Under the pieces are notes generated by a model that saw only the letters and a program-made list of their open reading frames with translations, had not been told where the DNA came from and did no database searches. The position numbers were made by a program, and so were the translations under genes. Below, piece by piece: positions 1-7,890 of a stretch of DNA of 34,822 nt. The DNA comes from Desulfobacterales bacterium (GTDB lineage: Bacteria > Desulfobacterota > Desulfobacteria > Desulfobacterales > UBA11574). The stretch is taken from assembly GCA_012974475.1 (NCBI GenBank), contig JAAXQD010000116.1, positions 1-34,822 on the forward strand. The letters run 5' to 3'. Position 1 is the first letter of the stretch. Each line of letters begins with the position of its first letter.

Positions 1-1
1 G

Positions 2-271
2 CTCGGTGAAATCTACTATGAGCGTCGTGATTTGGATCAAGCCGAGGACATGTTCAACAAGAGTTTAGAAATAGAAGAAGTGCTTGATAACAAGGGCGCT
101 GTGGCAACCGCCTGCGGCTTCTTGGGAGACATTTGCCGCATCCGAAACCAGTTTGACCAAGCCGAAGAAATGTATAAAAAAGGATTGGCGCTTTTTGAAG
201 CCATTGGATCCGAGCGTATGATAGAAATCATGCAGACAATGCTGACAAATCTAAAAAATAGGAAAGAATAA
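2..271 (+). CDS. TPR-repeat protein, C-terminal fragment
   Basis: The reading frame is open to the left edge, so only the last 89 residues are present. They hold about two tetratricopeptide repeats, recognisable by the A-x-x-x-(F/Y)-x-K-(S/G)-L-x-(I/L) pattern: DQAEDMFNKSLEIEE and, about 40 residues later, DQAEEMYKKGLALFE. The acidic, regularly spaced repeats resemble the kinesin-light-chain-like TPR arrays that make protein-binding scaffolds. Partner and role cannot be told because the N-terminal part lies outside the window. The gene ends with TAA; the GGGTTAACCC palindrome just after it lacks a proper loop and T-run, so I do not call it a terminator. Confidence 0.8.
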   Translation, partial: LGEIYYERRDLDQAEDMFNKSLEIEEVLDNKGAVATACGFLGDICRIRNQFDQAEEMYKKGLALFEAIGSERMIEIMQTMLTNLKNRKE

Positions 272-364
272 GGGTTAACCCCTTTCACACAGCCAACACT
301 CATCTGCCCCATCACCTGTAAGCGCTCCTTACTTCTGATGATATAACGCCGAAACAGTGAAAAA

Positions 365-397
365 CTGTCAGAAACAGGACAAATTTTGTCAAATATT
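365..397 (+). promoter_or_regulatory. Candidate activator binding site (TGTCA direct repeat)
   Basis: CTGTCAGAAA (365-374) is followed after 12 bases by TGTCAAATATT (387-397). A nearly identical pair occurs at 33792-33823, upstream of the second sigma54-type promoter. A perfect dyad GACAAA-T-TTTGTC (378-390) overlaps the second half. The site lies about 120 bases upstream of the -24 element at 487, a usual distance for an enhancer of an NtrC-type activator. The binding role is inference. Confidence 0.4.
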
Positions 398-486
398 ATC
401 ATGCGGTTGGGCTCCATCAATTCTCACAATAAAGTTAACCATCCGATATCTTGCGATTATTAAGTATTTCAATCGGAATGTTAATC

Positions 487-503
487 TTTGCACGATTTTT
501 GCT
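487..503 (+). promoter_or_regulatory. Sigma54-type (-24/-12) promoter
   Basis: TTTGCACG-N4-TTGCT matches the RpoN consensus YTGGCACG-N4-TTGCW with one mismatch, a T for the first G of the GG pair. The predicted transcript start is near 514. A strong match to the -12 half and correct spacing support it, and the window encodes an NtrC-type activator (32247-33665). The transcript would run into the terminator at 684-708 or on to the PilZ gene at 787. Confidence 0.5.
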
Positions 504-513
504 TCATATAAGT

Positions 514-708
514 TTAATCCATTGGAGTTCTCGGGTGCGCGTGCATCTTTTCGGCCGGGTTTCTTCAAAATTTAAATAAAAAGAGAAGATATGCCCCGGC
601 GTTAACAACGGTATTTCGGGAGACCATGGTTTGCGGCGGAGGCCTTGTAGGATCCTATATTTTTTTCGATAATCTTTGGACAGGGCGATTCAGCTGAATC
701 GCCTTTTT
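514..708 (+). ncRNA. Candidate small RNA or attenuated leader
   Basis: A transcript from the sigma54-type promoter would be about 195 nt and end at the terminator at 684-708. It can form a long imperfect hairpin: CCGGG (555-559) with CCCGG (595-599), and TCTTC (562-566) with GAAGA (585-589). It contains no convincing open frame with a ribosome binding site. It could be a free small RNA or a leader in which read-through controls the PilZ gene. I compared it by eye with the c-di-GMP-I riboswitch and found no match. The existence of this RNA is inference. Confidence 0.3.
684..708 (+). terminator. Intrinsic terminator with perfect 10-bp arms
   Basis: GGCGATTCAG (684-693) is followed directly by its exact complement CTGAATCGCC (694-703) and then five T. 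The hairpin would close with a small loop made from the central CAGCTG. It lies 78 bases before the PilZ start codon, so it either ends the upstream transcript or acts as an attenuator. Confidence 0.7.
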
Positions 709-786
709 CGTTGCTACCCGATCAGACGGCTTCTAAATTTCAATCCCGGACAATAGATCATTCCGGTACCCAGAAGGGGTAGAAAC

Positions 787-1347
787 ATGACATTTGCAGA
801 CAGAAGAAAACATGCGAGATTCAAAACAAACGACCCCATATCTTATGTTTGTGTAGACGATAATGGCAGCCCGATAAAAGAGGGAAAAGGAAAGGCGATA
901 AACGTCAGTAAAGGGGGTATCCTCATAGAAACTGCCGACGCGTTTAAATGGCAAGATCTTCTGCTGTTGACCGTCGATGTTAAACGTAAATCTCTGAGTG
1001 TCAAAGGTCGGGTCGTTTATTCCAATACAGACGGTTCCGGACTGTTTCAGACTGGACTCGAGTTCCTTGAAACCGGAGAAGTTATTCTGACCGAGGAGAT
1101 GACCATTGAACCTTGGAAGTGCCCTGAATGTGGTCAGAGAAACGATGGACTCTCAACCCACTGCATTCGATGTGGGTATACCGATGAAGCCTTTGTCCAG
1201 GTACAGAGAAAACTGGCTGCAGAAAGTATTGAGAAAGCGCGAAAACAACAAAAAAAACTTATCTTGTCTTATGTATATGCCATCTTTGGCATTATCGTCG
1301 TCGGTATGTTTTTGTATTTGATAGGGGTATTGCCGCGGCTTGATTGA
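787..1347 (+). CDS. PilZ-domain protein with zinc ribbon and C-terminal membrane helix
   Basis: The 186-residue protein has three parts. Residues about 5-100 form a PilZ domain, the c-di-GMP receptor fold, with the arginine-rich N-terminal motif RRKHARF and the second motif NVSKGG near residue 41. Residues about 114-134 carry two CxxC pairs (CPECG and CIRCG), a zinc-ribbon. After a lysine-rich linker comes one hydrophobic helix near residues 158-180, so the protein is probably anchored with its N-terminal domains in the cytoplasm. The start is ATG with AAGGGG upstream. The receiver gene follows 58 bases after the stop, suggesting one transcript and a shared signalling role. The PilZ assignment is firm; the output is unknown. 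Confidence 0.8.
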   Translation: MTFADRRKHARFKTNDPISYVCVDDNGSPIKEGKGKAINVSKGGILIETADAFKWQDLLLLTVDVKRKSLSVKGRVVYSNTDGSGLFQTGLEFLETGEVILTEEMTIEPWKCPECGQRNDGLSTHCIRCGYTDEAFVQVQRKLAAESIEKARKQQKKLILSYVYAIFGIIVVGMFLYLIGVLPRLD

Positions 1348-1405
1348 AGTTAAAACGGCAACATGGAAACGATGGTCATATAAAATAACGTTGAAAGGCA
1401 AAGGT

Positions 1406-2401
1406 ATGCAACCGGATAACAAAATTTATGTCTGGCAAAATAACCAGGACCGCCGGGAGAAACTTGTCGATGGGATCCTGGTTAAGGATTATGATCGAAG
1501 ACAGCAAGATGATCCCAATTACACCGGCCCTGAAAGACGCAGCGGCGAGAATAGAAGAGTTGCAAGAGATGCGAAAACGATCCTGCTGGTTACAGACAAT
1601 CCCGACGATGAACGGGTGGCACTCGATGCATTCCAAAAAAATAATATTGTAAACGAGCTGGTGGTTGCCAGAGATGGGGCCGAAGCCCTTGACTATTTGT
1701 CGGGCAGCGGGATCTATGCGGATTGTGACCGGTGCATAGTGCCTCACGTTATTTTGTTGGATTTGAATCTTCAAAAAATAGATAGTTTGGAAGTATTGAA
1801 GAATTTGCACGAGGATGAACGGACGAATCTGATCCCTGTGGTTGCCTTTACCTCCACCGAGGATCGTCGGGATCTAACGGATTGTTACCGGTTGGGGGTC
1901 AATAGTTTTATACGTAAACCAGCGAATCCAGTCCAACTTGCGGAGATTATCGGCCAGCTGGATCGGTACTGGCTGGCGTTGAACGAATCCCCCCCACCGG
2001 AGAAAGAGTTTAGGAACAAACCCATCCGCGTATTGATCGCCGAGGACTCTGAAGATGATGTCTTGCTGCTTGTCCGTCAATTGAAGAAAGACGGCTATAA
2101 CCCGGCCTACCATCAGGTGGACACCGCTGAAGCCATGAGCAAAGCCTTGGACAAAGAGGCATGGGATGTTATCTTGTGCGATAATTCAATGCCCGGCTTC
2201 AGTCCGTTCGATGCGTTGGGTATAACCTCCGAGAAGCGGCTTAATGTACCATTCATCATTGTAACAGGAGCGATTGCGTATGAAGATGCAGTTGTGATGA
2301 TGGACGCCGGAGCACACGATTACATATTGAAAAACGATCTTGCCGAACTTGCTCCTGCTATCGATCGTGCATGGGGTAAAGTTAAGAATCTTAAAGAATA
2401 A
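1406..2401 (+). CDS. Double-receiver response regulator without output domain
   Basis: This 331-residue protein has two CheY-like receiver domains and no DNA-binding or enzyme domain. An N-terminal tail of about 57 residues includes the basic motif PERRSGENRR. Receiver 1 (about 58-190) is of the Rcp1 type, with phospho-acceptor D119 in ILLDLNLQ and the conserved FIRKP lysine. Its acidic pocket reads VTDNPDDE, with T where one acidic residue is usual. Receiver 2 (about 205-325) has AEDSEDD and acceptor D259 in LCDNSMPG. I chose ATG 1406, preceded by GAAAGG at 7 bases; the frame is open upstream to a TTG at 1340 that overlaps the PilZ gene. It probably relays phosphate in a multi-step system or binds a partner kinase. 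Confidence 0.8.
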   Translation: MQPDNKIYVWQNNQDRREKLVDGILVKDYDRRQQDDPNYTGPERRSGENRRVARDAKTILLVTDNPDDERVALDAFQKNNIVNELVVARDGAEALDYLSGSGIYADCDRCIVPHVILLDLNLQKIDSLEVLKNLHEDERTNLIPVVAFTSTEDRRDLTDCYRLGVNSFIRKPANPVQLAEIIGQLDRYWLALNESPPPEKEFRNKPIRVLIAEDSEDDVLLLVRQLKKDGYNPAYHQVDTAEAMSKALDKEAWDVILCDNSMPGFSPFDALGITSEKRLNVPFIIVTGAIAYEDAVVMMDAGAHDYILKNDLAELAPAIDRAWGKVKNLKE

Positions 2402-2408
2402 AAGACCA

Positions 2409-2425
2409 TTGGAGCTGAACTCCAA
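2409..2425. terminator. Weak hairpin between convergent genes
   Basis: TTGGAG-CTGAA-CTCCAA forms a 6-bp stem with a 5-base loop just after the receiver gene. An alternative CTGAAC/GTTCAG pairing overlaps it. No T-run follows on either strand, so a terminator role for the converging genes is only possible. Confidence 0.25.
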
Positions 2426-2452
2426 CAGCTCGTTCAGTTCAATTACGCTGAG

Positions 2453-2890
2453 TTATTTGGGCATCAGTTTCCGATACGCTTCCTCTATTTCTTTAAAGCG
2501 ATTTTCTGCCAGTTCTCTGAACTCCTCTCCCAGATGGAATACCTTGTCCGGATGATATTTGTTGACGAGTTTCCTGTAAGCGGTTTTTATTTCTTCAGGA
2601 GATGCATTCCTGGGGACATTCAATACCATGTAGGGATCGTTTGAAGGACTTGGGCCCGGCCCATGCGCGTCTTTATCTGAAAAGCCGTTGTTACCCTCAA
2701 AGGATTGACGGTGGTGATGATAAAAATTCCGGGCATTGGATTGTTTTTGGAGGAGATTTTTCACAAATCGCCACAAAAAGAACAGAAGGATCAAGTCATC
2801 GATCCAGCCCCACCCGACTATAAAATCGGGAAGAATGTCATAGGGGCTCAAAATATAAATTAACCCTATAATGATCAGCAGATATTTCAT
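2453..2890 (-). CDS. DUF1232 (YkvA-like) membrane segment fused to a DnaJ domain
   Basis: The product has 145 residues from ATG 2890. The N-terminal 45 residues are hydrophobic and contain SPYDILPDFIVGWGWIDD, the hallmark of the DUF1232/YkvA family, with two short membrane helices. A polar linker with several histidines leads to a C-terminal J domain (about 85-145) with the invariant HPD in NKYHPDKV and a typical helix II AYRKLVNK. J domains stimulate the ATPase of DnaK-type Hsp70 proteins, so this is likely a membrane-tethered co-chaperone recruiting Hsp70 to the inner membrane. An in-frame TTG at 2941 would add 17 residues, but homology begins at the ATG. The gene stands alone, convergent with the receiver gene. 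Confidence 0.8.
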   Translation of the reverse strand: MKYLLIIIGLIYILSPYDILPDFIVGWGWIDDLILLFFLWRFVKNLLQKQSNARNFYHHHRQSFEGNNGFSDKDAHGPGPSPSNDPYMVLNVPRNASPEEIKTAYRKLVNKYHPDKVFHLGEEFRELAENRFKEIEEAYRKLMPK

Positions 2891-3098
2891 TCTCAAAATC
2901 TTCGCATATGGGTGACGCCGTGAGATAAAAGCATACCACAAAACAGGAAAATTATCAGGTCATCCTTAAAATTCCACAGGACAAACCAAATGGGAGAGTT
3001 CACCTGGGAACAAATATTCTGCTCGTTGACGCGACCTATTTCGGATGTTGACTTCCCCCAGCTAAAATTCAGATGCATTTTCCCTGAAAAAAGTGGGG

Positions 3099-4259
3099 TT
3101 ATTTCACCCGGATTCGCTGTACCGCGATCAAGGAAATCATACTCAGAAATGCCCCGAACACAAAGGGAATGCGGTAATCGATGATCCACAGCAGTCCGCC
3201 GACCACCGGAAGCGCCACCGCTGCAATATGATTGATCGTGAAACCCACCGCCATGCTCGGAGCGATGTCTCTGGGATCTGCCACCTTTTGAAAATAGGTG
3301 CGAATTGCAATGGCAAAATTAAAGAAAATGTGGTCGAGTATGTAAAGTCCCGCCACCAGCATCTTGGAATCTACGAAGGCATATGCCAGAAAAATGAATA
3401 TGAGGCTGAAATATTCGCAAGAGAGCACCTTTCTTTCACCGAAGCGGATGATAGATCTGCCGATAAGCGGACTGATGAAATAGTTAATCAAATTGTTGAG
3501 CACGAAAAGGAGGGTCACCTCTCGAACCGTAAAATGAAAATTTTTCACCAGTAGAAAGACAGCAAATGCGATGAAAATCTGGCGTCTGGCGCCGGCCATA
3601 AAGGTAAGGAAATAAAAGAGCCAGTATTTTTTCCGAAAGACCATTTTCTTTCGCTGAGGAACCATGTTTCGGTCAACAGGATTTTGAAAAAAGCTCCAAA
3701 TGCCGGCAGCCACGATCATGCCGCCCACCGCCAGATAGATTTGATTAAAATCTAAAACAGGCGCTATAACAAAAATAATAAGACCGATCCCGATGTTGGA
3801 TGCCGAGGCAAAAGCGCGCTGTTTTCCGAATACCCATGGAGATGTCGCTGTATCGAAGTATTGGAGCGTCAAGGATTGATTGACGGTTTCATAATAATGA
3901 AATCCGAAACTCATGATCAGGGTGGTAACAATGAGCCCTCCAAAAGAAGGAAAAAAGCCCGTGGCTGCGACGCCGATCCCCAGTATGAGCGTCGACAGGG
4001 CTGCCAGACGATACTCCTTGAGGAACATGATGATAAACACCGCCAGCAGTGCCAGAAACCCGGGAATCTCCCTCACGGATTGAATCATTCCCACGTGTTC
4101 GCCGTCCAGACCGACGACCATGACTGCGAAATTGTCGAATAGGGTCCGCCATGCTTGCAGCCCGACAGCAGAACTGATGGTCAGCACCATGAGATACCGA
4201 TACATGGGGTTTTGCTTGGCGGCATTAAGTTTTAGATCCTGCAATCCTGGTTGTTTCAT
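3099..4259 (-). CDS. MFS transporter
   Basis: This 386-residue protein is hydrophobic throughout, with about 12 predicted membrane helices in two halves. A basic central loop near residues 195-215 (DRNMVPQRKKMVFRKK) is the usual cytoplasmic loop between helices 6 and 7 of major facilitator proteins. The length fits the family. No substrate-specific motif is recognisable, so substrate and direction stay open. A sigma70-like promoter lies about 100 bases upstream (4357-4385). The ATG is preceded only by a weak purine stretch. The gene follows the large spermidine-synthase-like gene on the same strand after 235 bases, but its own promoter suggests separate expression. Confidence 0.75.
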   Translation of the reverse strand: MKQPGLQDLKLNAAKQNPMYRYLMVLTISSAVGLQAWRTLFDNFAVMVVGLDGEHVGMIQSVREIPGFLALLAVFIIMFLKEYRLAALSTLILGIGVAATGFFPSFGGLIVTTLIMSFGFHYYETVNQSLTLQYFDTATSPWVFGKQRAFASASNIGIGLIIFVIAPVLDFNQIYLAVGGMIVAAGIWSFFQNPVDRNMVPQRKKMVFRKKYWLFYFLTFMAGARRQIFIAFAVFLLVKNFHFTVREVTLLFVLNNLINYFISPLIGRSIIRFGERKVLSCEYFSLIFIFLAYAFVDSKMLVAGLYILDHIFFNFAIAIRTYFQKVADPRDIAPSMAVGFTINHIAAVALPVVGGLLWIIDYRIPFVFGAFLSMISLIAVQRIRVK

Positions 4260-4356
4260 GAAAAGTCCGTTGTACGTTCCTTGGCATCAATTGTTTTCAC
4301 TCGAAGAACATCTTCTGTCTCAAAATATGATTTCCCTGGAAAGAAGAAAAACACGA

Positions 4357-4385
4357 ATTTTAAGGTAAATAAAAACATTATGCAA
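4357..4385 (-). promoter_or_regulatory. Sigma70-like promoter for the MFS gene
   Basis: On the minus strand TTGCAT (4385-4380) and TAAAAT (4362-4357) are separated by exactly 17 bases in AT-rich DNA. Transcription would start near 4350, about 90 bases before the MFS start codon. Confidence 0.45.
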
Positions 4386-4494
4386 CACTTTATTCCGGCA
4401 CGAAAGCTGTCGCCGAAGCGAACATATTAAGGCGTTCATAAATTATTCGACATGGAGCAAATGCCCTTATTGTCGCGTAACCTTTTGGACGCTT

Positions 4495-7023
4495 CTATTT
4501 TTGCCCGATTAATTTGAACCGGCCGATGGCCAGCGCCAGAAAATAAGCTGAAATTGCCCCGATCAGGATTTCGGAAATACCGAAACTGAGAGCGATTTGT
4601 GCGGAAGCGACAGAGGCCAAGACCGAAGCACATCCGTTTGCCGTCCAGGCATATGCTCGCTGAGATGGAAAGTTTAAAAGGTGTTGCATGGCAAGAGGGA
4701 AGGGGAGGCCCATCAAGAATCCTGGGGGGATCAGAAGGAGCAGAGATAGGAGGTAACGAAAAATCGTAGAAAATCCCTGTATTCGATCTAAAATCGGATT
4801 TACGGCAAAGCACATGAAAATGAGAACCGAAATCAGTGCAGCAAGGGCATAGGGGAGATTTTTGGAACGTATCCGCTGTGACCAATATCCTCCCAATCCT
4901 GAAAAGAAAAGGATTCCCGCGAGAACGACGGTTAGACTGATCACCGGATCACCGAAAACAAATATGTATTCTTTGATAAAAAAGAGTTCCACAAACATAA
5001 AGCCGGCGCCCACTGAAAGAAAATAGAGAACTTGGGGGAAGTAAAACTTTCGGGTATTTTGGGGGATTGTAAAGAAGGAAAGCATTAAAAGGAGAACAGA
5101 GATCCCGAATGCTTCCAGAAAGACAACGGTAACGATAAGTTCGCCGGACATGAACAGTGAATAGAATCTGCTTCCGGTCATTTTGTAGAGCGCTTTCAAT
5201 CTTGTCCACTTTAAAAACCGGTAAGGGAAGGGCCGGTTGTCCGTTTGAGGGGAGACGTCAAGAGGGTAGGTTTCAAAGTATTTTTTTTCTGTTCCGGATC
5301 GGTAAGCATTTGCGAGCCGGTCGATTTCAAGAAAGTGATAGGGGGCATCAAAAATGTTAAAACGGTTCACCATGTTCCGGGAAATTCCAGGCATATAAAC
5401 CATATCGAAATTCATACGTTGTGCAAAGTTTTGAAGTTTGACCGTATTGTCGAGGGGTTGTTTCGATACGATGAGGGTAAAATGGCTCCAGTTGCGAAGG
5501 ACGGAAATGTGTTGTTCTGGATTTTCGGCGCCAAGGGATTTTAGGCTTTCATATACCCCGGCCCAGAGGCGGATCGAGTCGGACGGCGGGAGAAGAAGTT
5601 TGCGCGAAATAATGAGGACGCCCTTTCCCGTGAGGTGGCTGAAATATTCTGATAACGAATCGGTGGTAAAAAGATAATTCTGGGTTAGGGCGGCTGCGCC
5701 GGGAAGAGAGGTCCCCCAGTTTTCGATATGTATGATGTCGTATCGCCGTTGAGAACGGGCCAAAAATGCCCTGGGATTTTCATTGACAACCGGAATGTTG
5801 TAATGGCGCCGGACCCTATGAGCGATTTGGGGTTGTTGTTCGATAATTGTGATTTTACCGACGCCGGATGCCTTGGCGCACGGGATGCTCGATCCGCCGC
5901 CTTGTTGGATCAAAAGGATATTTTCCGGCGCCGGGTTCAGGAGGTACCCGGAATAGTAAAGCGTGAATCTGCAGGCGCTTTCGTCTGAACCAGGTTGAGG
6001 ATCATAAAGGAAGACGGGACTGTCTCCGTCTCGATACGTCACCATCTGATCCGGGAGTCGGCCTGTAAATTTAAGGCTCAAGCCGGGTGCGAATCGTATG
6101 TAGGGACTATTAACGGTGTCGAATCGACCCCTTATACCTGTGACGGTTTCGACAACCCGGGTTCGAGGAAACTGGAGTGTCTGGCTGAGTGCTTTGTATG
6201 GCGAGGGGTTTACGTGAACCAGGGTATCATTGTTTGTCATGACGAGTACGGCTGCAGCCAAAACAATTCCCAGACTGCACAACTGAAGGGTCAATGGATT
6301 TAAGGAAAAGATGTTTTTTGATGACGTATGTTTTTCAATAAAATTTGATCGTCTGAAAATTACCGCTGACAACGGAATGAGTGCTGTGTAGATAATAAGG
6401 TTTCCTTCATCGATAAACGGCAAAAGAAGGGCCGGAAGGACAGCCCCGCATGCTGAACCGACCATGCTCGCAAAGTAAACCGATCCGGTTTTTTCTGGGA
6501 AAGACGTGTAAGCAAGGGATACCACAAGACCGGTGAAAAAAAAGGGAAGCGCCAGAAAAAGATACGCCGTCAAAAGGTAAAGGGCCTGTACCGGTTCCAG
6601 GGGAAGCCGGAAGTAATCGAGGGGGATTCGATTCAAAACGATAAATGATGTGATGGCGGTAACCGTATAGAGAACAGTGAGTATTTTCACCGGCCCGGTT
6701 GAGGAAAGTTTTTTTTCCCAGCCGTTTATCCGCGCATCTATAATGTTAAGGAAGGTGCCGCCTGCGGCAAATCCAAAGAGTGTTATGCTGATGACCATGA
6801 AAGATAGATGGTTCCACTGGCTGATGGAAAAAACCCTTGCGAGGAGGACTTCAAAAGCGAGGGCTGACAGTGATAGTAAAAATACAGCCGCAGGTATCAT
6901 GGGATATTGGAATAATGGAGTGTTGGAGTATTGGGTTTTGAAGCTTTTGATTGAATTAGATTGTTTTCCGCTTTTAATACCCAACATTCCAATACTCCAG
7001 CACTCCATCATTCTGGTTGGCAT
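4495..7023 (-). CDS. Large membrane protein with spermidine-synthase-like core domain
   Basis: The frame encodes 842 residues. From residue 42 a set of about six to seven membrane helices begins (PAAVFLLSLSALAFEVLLAR). A soluble middle part, about 340-600, resembles the Rossmann fold of spermidine synthases: LLIQQGGGSS stands where the GGGDG loop is usual, followed by KITIIEQQPQI and YDIIHIE. A second group of about seven helices closes the protein. The poor glycine loop and missing Asp make polyamine synthesis doubtful; a transport or unknown methyltransferase-like role is possible. The first 41 residues are encoded by an inverted-repeat element (6907-7016) and look unrelated to the family. 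The ATG at 6900 may be the ancestral start, but no ribosome site precedes it; the outer ATG has a weak GTGAAG. The exported pcm gene lies 61 bases upstream on the same strand. Confidence 0.7.
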   Translation of the reverse strand: MPTRMMECWSIGMLGIKSGKQSNSIKSFKTQYSNTPLFQYPMIPAAVFLLSLSALAFEVLLARVFSISQWNHLSFMVISITLFGFAAGGTFLNIIDARINGWEKKLSSTGPVKILTVLYTVTAITSFIVLNRIPLDYFRLPLEPVQALYLLTAYLFLALPFFFTGLVVSLAYTSFPEKTGSVYFASMVGSACGAVLPALLLPFIDEGNLIIYTALIPLSAVIFRRSNFIEKHTSSKNIFSLNPLTLQLCSLGIVLAAAVLVMTNNDTLVHVNPSPYKALSQTLQFPRTRVVETVTGIRGRFDTVNSPYIRFAPGLSLKFTGRLPDQMVTYRDGDSPVFLYDPQPGSDESACRFTLYYSGYLLNPAPENILLIQQGGGSSIPCAKASGVGKITIIEQQPQIAHRVRRHYNIPVVNENPRAFLARSQRRYDIIHIENWGTSLPGAAALTQNYLFTTDSLSEYFSHLTGKGVLIISRKLLLPPSDSIRLWAGVYESLKSLGAENPEQHISVLRNWSHFTLIVSKQPLDNTVKLQNFAQRMNFDMVYMPGISRNMVNRFNIFDAPYHFLEIDRLANAYRSGTEKKYFETYPLDVSPQTDNRPFPYRFLKWTRLKALYKMTGSRFYSLFMSGELIVTVVFLEAFGISVLLLMLSFFTIPQNTRKFYFPQVLYFLSVGAGFMFVELFFIKEYIFVFGDPVISLTVVLAGILFFSGLGGYWSQRIRSKNLPYALAALISVLIFMCFAVNPILDRIQGFSTIFRYLLSLLLLIPPGFLMGLPFPLAMQHLLNFPSQRAYAWTANGCASVLASVASAQIALSFGISEILIGAISAYFLALAIGRFKLIGQK
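6907..7016. repeat. Imperfect inverted repeat at the 5' end of the spermidine-synthase-like gene
   Basis: The arm at 6907-6934 and the arm at 6989-7016 are complementary at about 23 of 28 positions. Each consists of short units of the type TTGGAGTATTGG / CCAATACTCC, and a further related unit, CCCAACATTCC, precedes the right arm. The 12-mer TGGAATAATGGA of the left arm recurs at 9343-9354. It looks like a dispersed intergenic repeat that became part of a reading frame. Confidence 0.6.
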
Positions 7024-7084
7024 GTACGGTAGGCTTCACCCCTTTGGGGTGGCACCAAAGCCGGGTCCTCTGGGCCCGGATTCT

Positions 7085-7807
7085 TCACTTTTGGTCGAGG
7101 GCGTATCCTGTCATGGGAACAAAAAGAACACCGGTAATCTGCCGCACCCTATAATCGGTGCCGTGTTTTGTGATCAGGCTTAAGTTTTGATAACTGAATG
7201 GGTTTCCCAGGGGAAGAATGAGTCTCCCTCCGTCTTTGAGCTGTTTCAAAAGCGGCGGCGGGATGTGATCGATGGCCGCAGTTATCATGATACAGTCGAA
7301 GGGCGCTGCATCGGGCCATCCAAAGTAACCGTCCCCGTGGCGGGTCTTTACGTCCGTGTAACCCATTGTACGGAGTGTCTGACTGGCTGTGTCACACAGT
7401 TTTTTCTTAATTTCGATGGTATAAACATCTTTGGAGATGTTTGCGAGAATTGCAGCCTGGTAGCCTGAGCCGGTTCCGATTTCAAGAATTCGTTCGTATC
7501 CTTTGAGTCCAAGACTTTCGGTCATGAGGGCAACGACATACGGTTGGGAAATCGTCTGGCCCTGGCCGATGGGAAGAGGATGGTCTGCGTAGGCCCGGGA
7601 CACGAGATTCTTGGGCACGAACCTGTGTCGAGGCACTTCGGACATGGCCGTTATAACCTTTTTGTCGGATATACCCCGTCGACGGATCTGTGAAGAGACC
7701 ATTTTTTCCCTCGGCGCTTTGAATCCAAGGGAATCGTCCCGTATTTGGCCCGCAAGGAGTGCCGGAAAGAGTATGAGGATAGTGGCGGCAAGAGATGTTT
7801 TTTTCAT
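7085..7807 (-). CDS. pcm: Exported protein-L-isoaspartate O-methyltransferase
   Basis: The 240-residue protein transfers a methyl group from S-adenosylmethionine to L-isoaspartyl residues of damaged proteins, starting their repair. The family blocks are clear: a helical RxxMVSSQIRRRGI start, VPRHRFVP, PLPIGQGQTISQPYVVALM, and the SAM loop LEIGTGSGYQAA near residue 108, then DCIMITAA and GGRLILPLG. Unlike the common cytoplasmic enzyme it begins with a signal peptide (MKKT, hydrophobic stretch to about residue 18, then AGQ), so it probably acts in the periplasm. The spermidine-synthase-like membrane gene follows on the same strand. No strong ribosome binding site is visible before the ATG. Confidence 0.9.
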   Translation of the reverse strand: MKKTSLAATILILFPALLAGQIRDDSLGFKAPREKMVSSQIRRRGISDKKVITAMSEVPRHRFVPKNLVSRAYADHPLPIGQGQTISQPYVVALMTESLGLKGYERILEIGTGSGYQAAILANISKDVYTIEIKKKLCDTASQTLRTMGYTDVKTRHGDGYFGWPDAAPFDCIMITAAIDHIPPPLLKQLKDGGRLILPLGNPFSYQNLSLITKHGTDYRVRQITGVLFVPMTGYALDQK

Positions 7808-7890
7808 GACAGCGGTTCAAATTTGCAGCGGCAACCTGCGTTTCTCATACCATTAAAATACGTTTTGGCACTGTTCTTGAGAAACGGAGA

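Larger units (their letters stand above)
272..786. other. 515-base intergenic regulatory region
   Basis: No convincing protein gene is present. In order it holds a TGTCA direct-repeat motif (365-397) with a GACAAA-T-TTTGTC dyad (378-390), a sigma54-type promoter (487-503), a stretch able to fold (552-600), a perfect inverted repeat with T-run (684-708), and the ribosome binding site of the PilZ gene (AAGGGG, about 8 bases before 787). Each is listed separately. Confidence 0.7.

Noticed and set aside
514..683. c-di-GMP-I riboswitch in the leader before the PilZ gene
   Set aside because: The conserved GCAAA and tetraloop-receptor blocks of that class are not present at the right positions.
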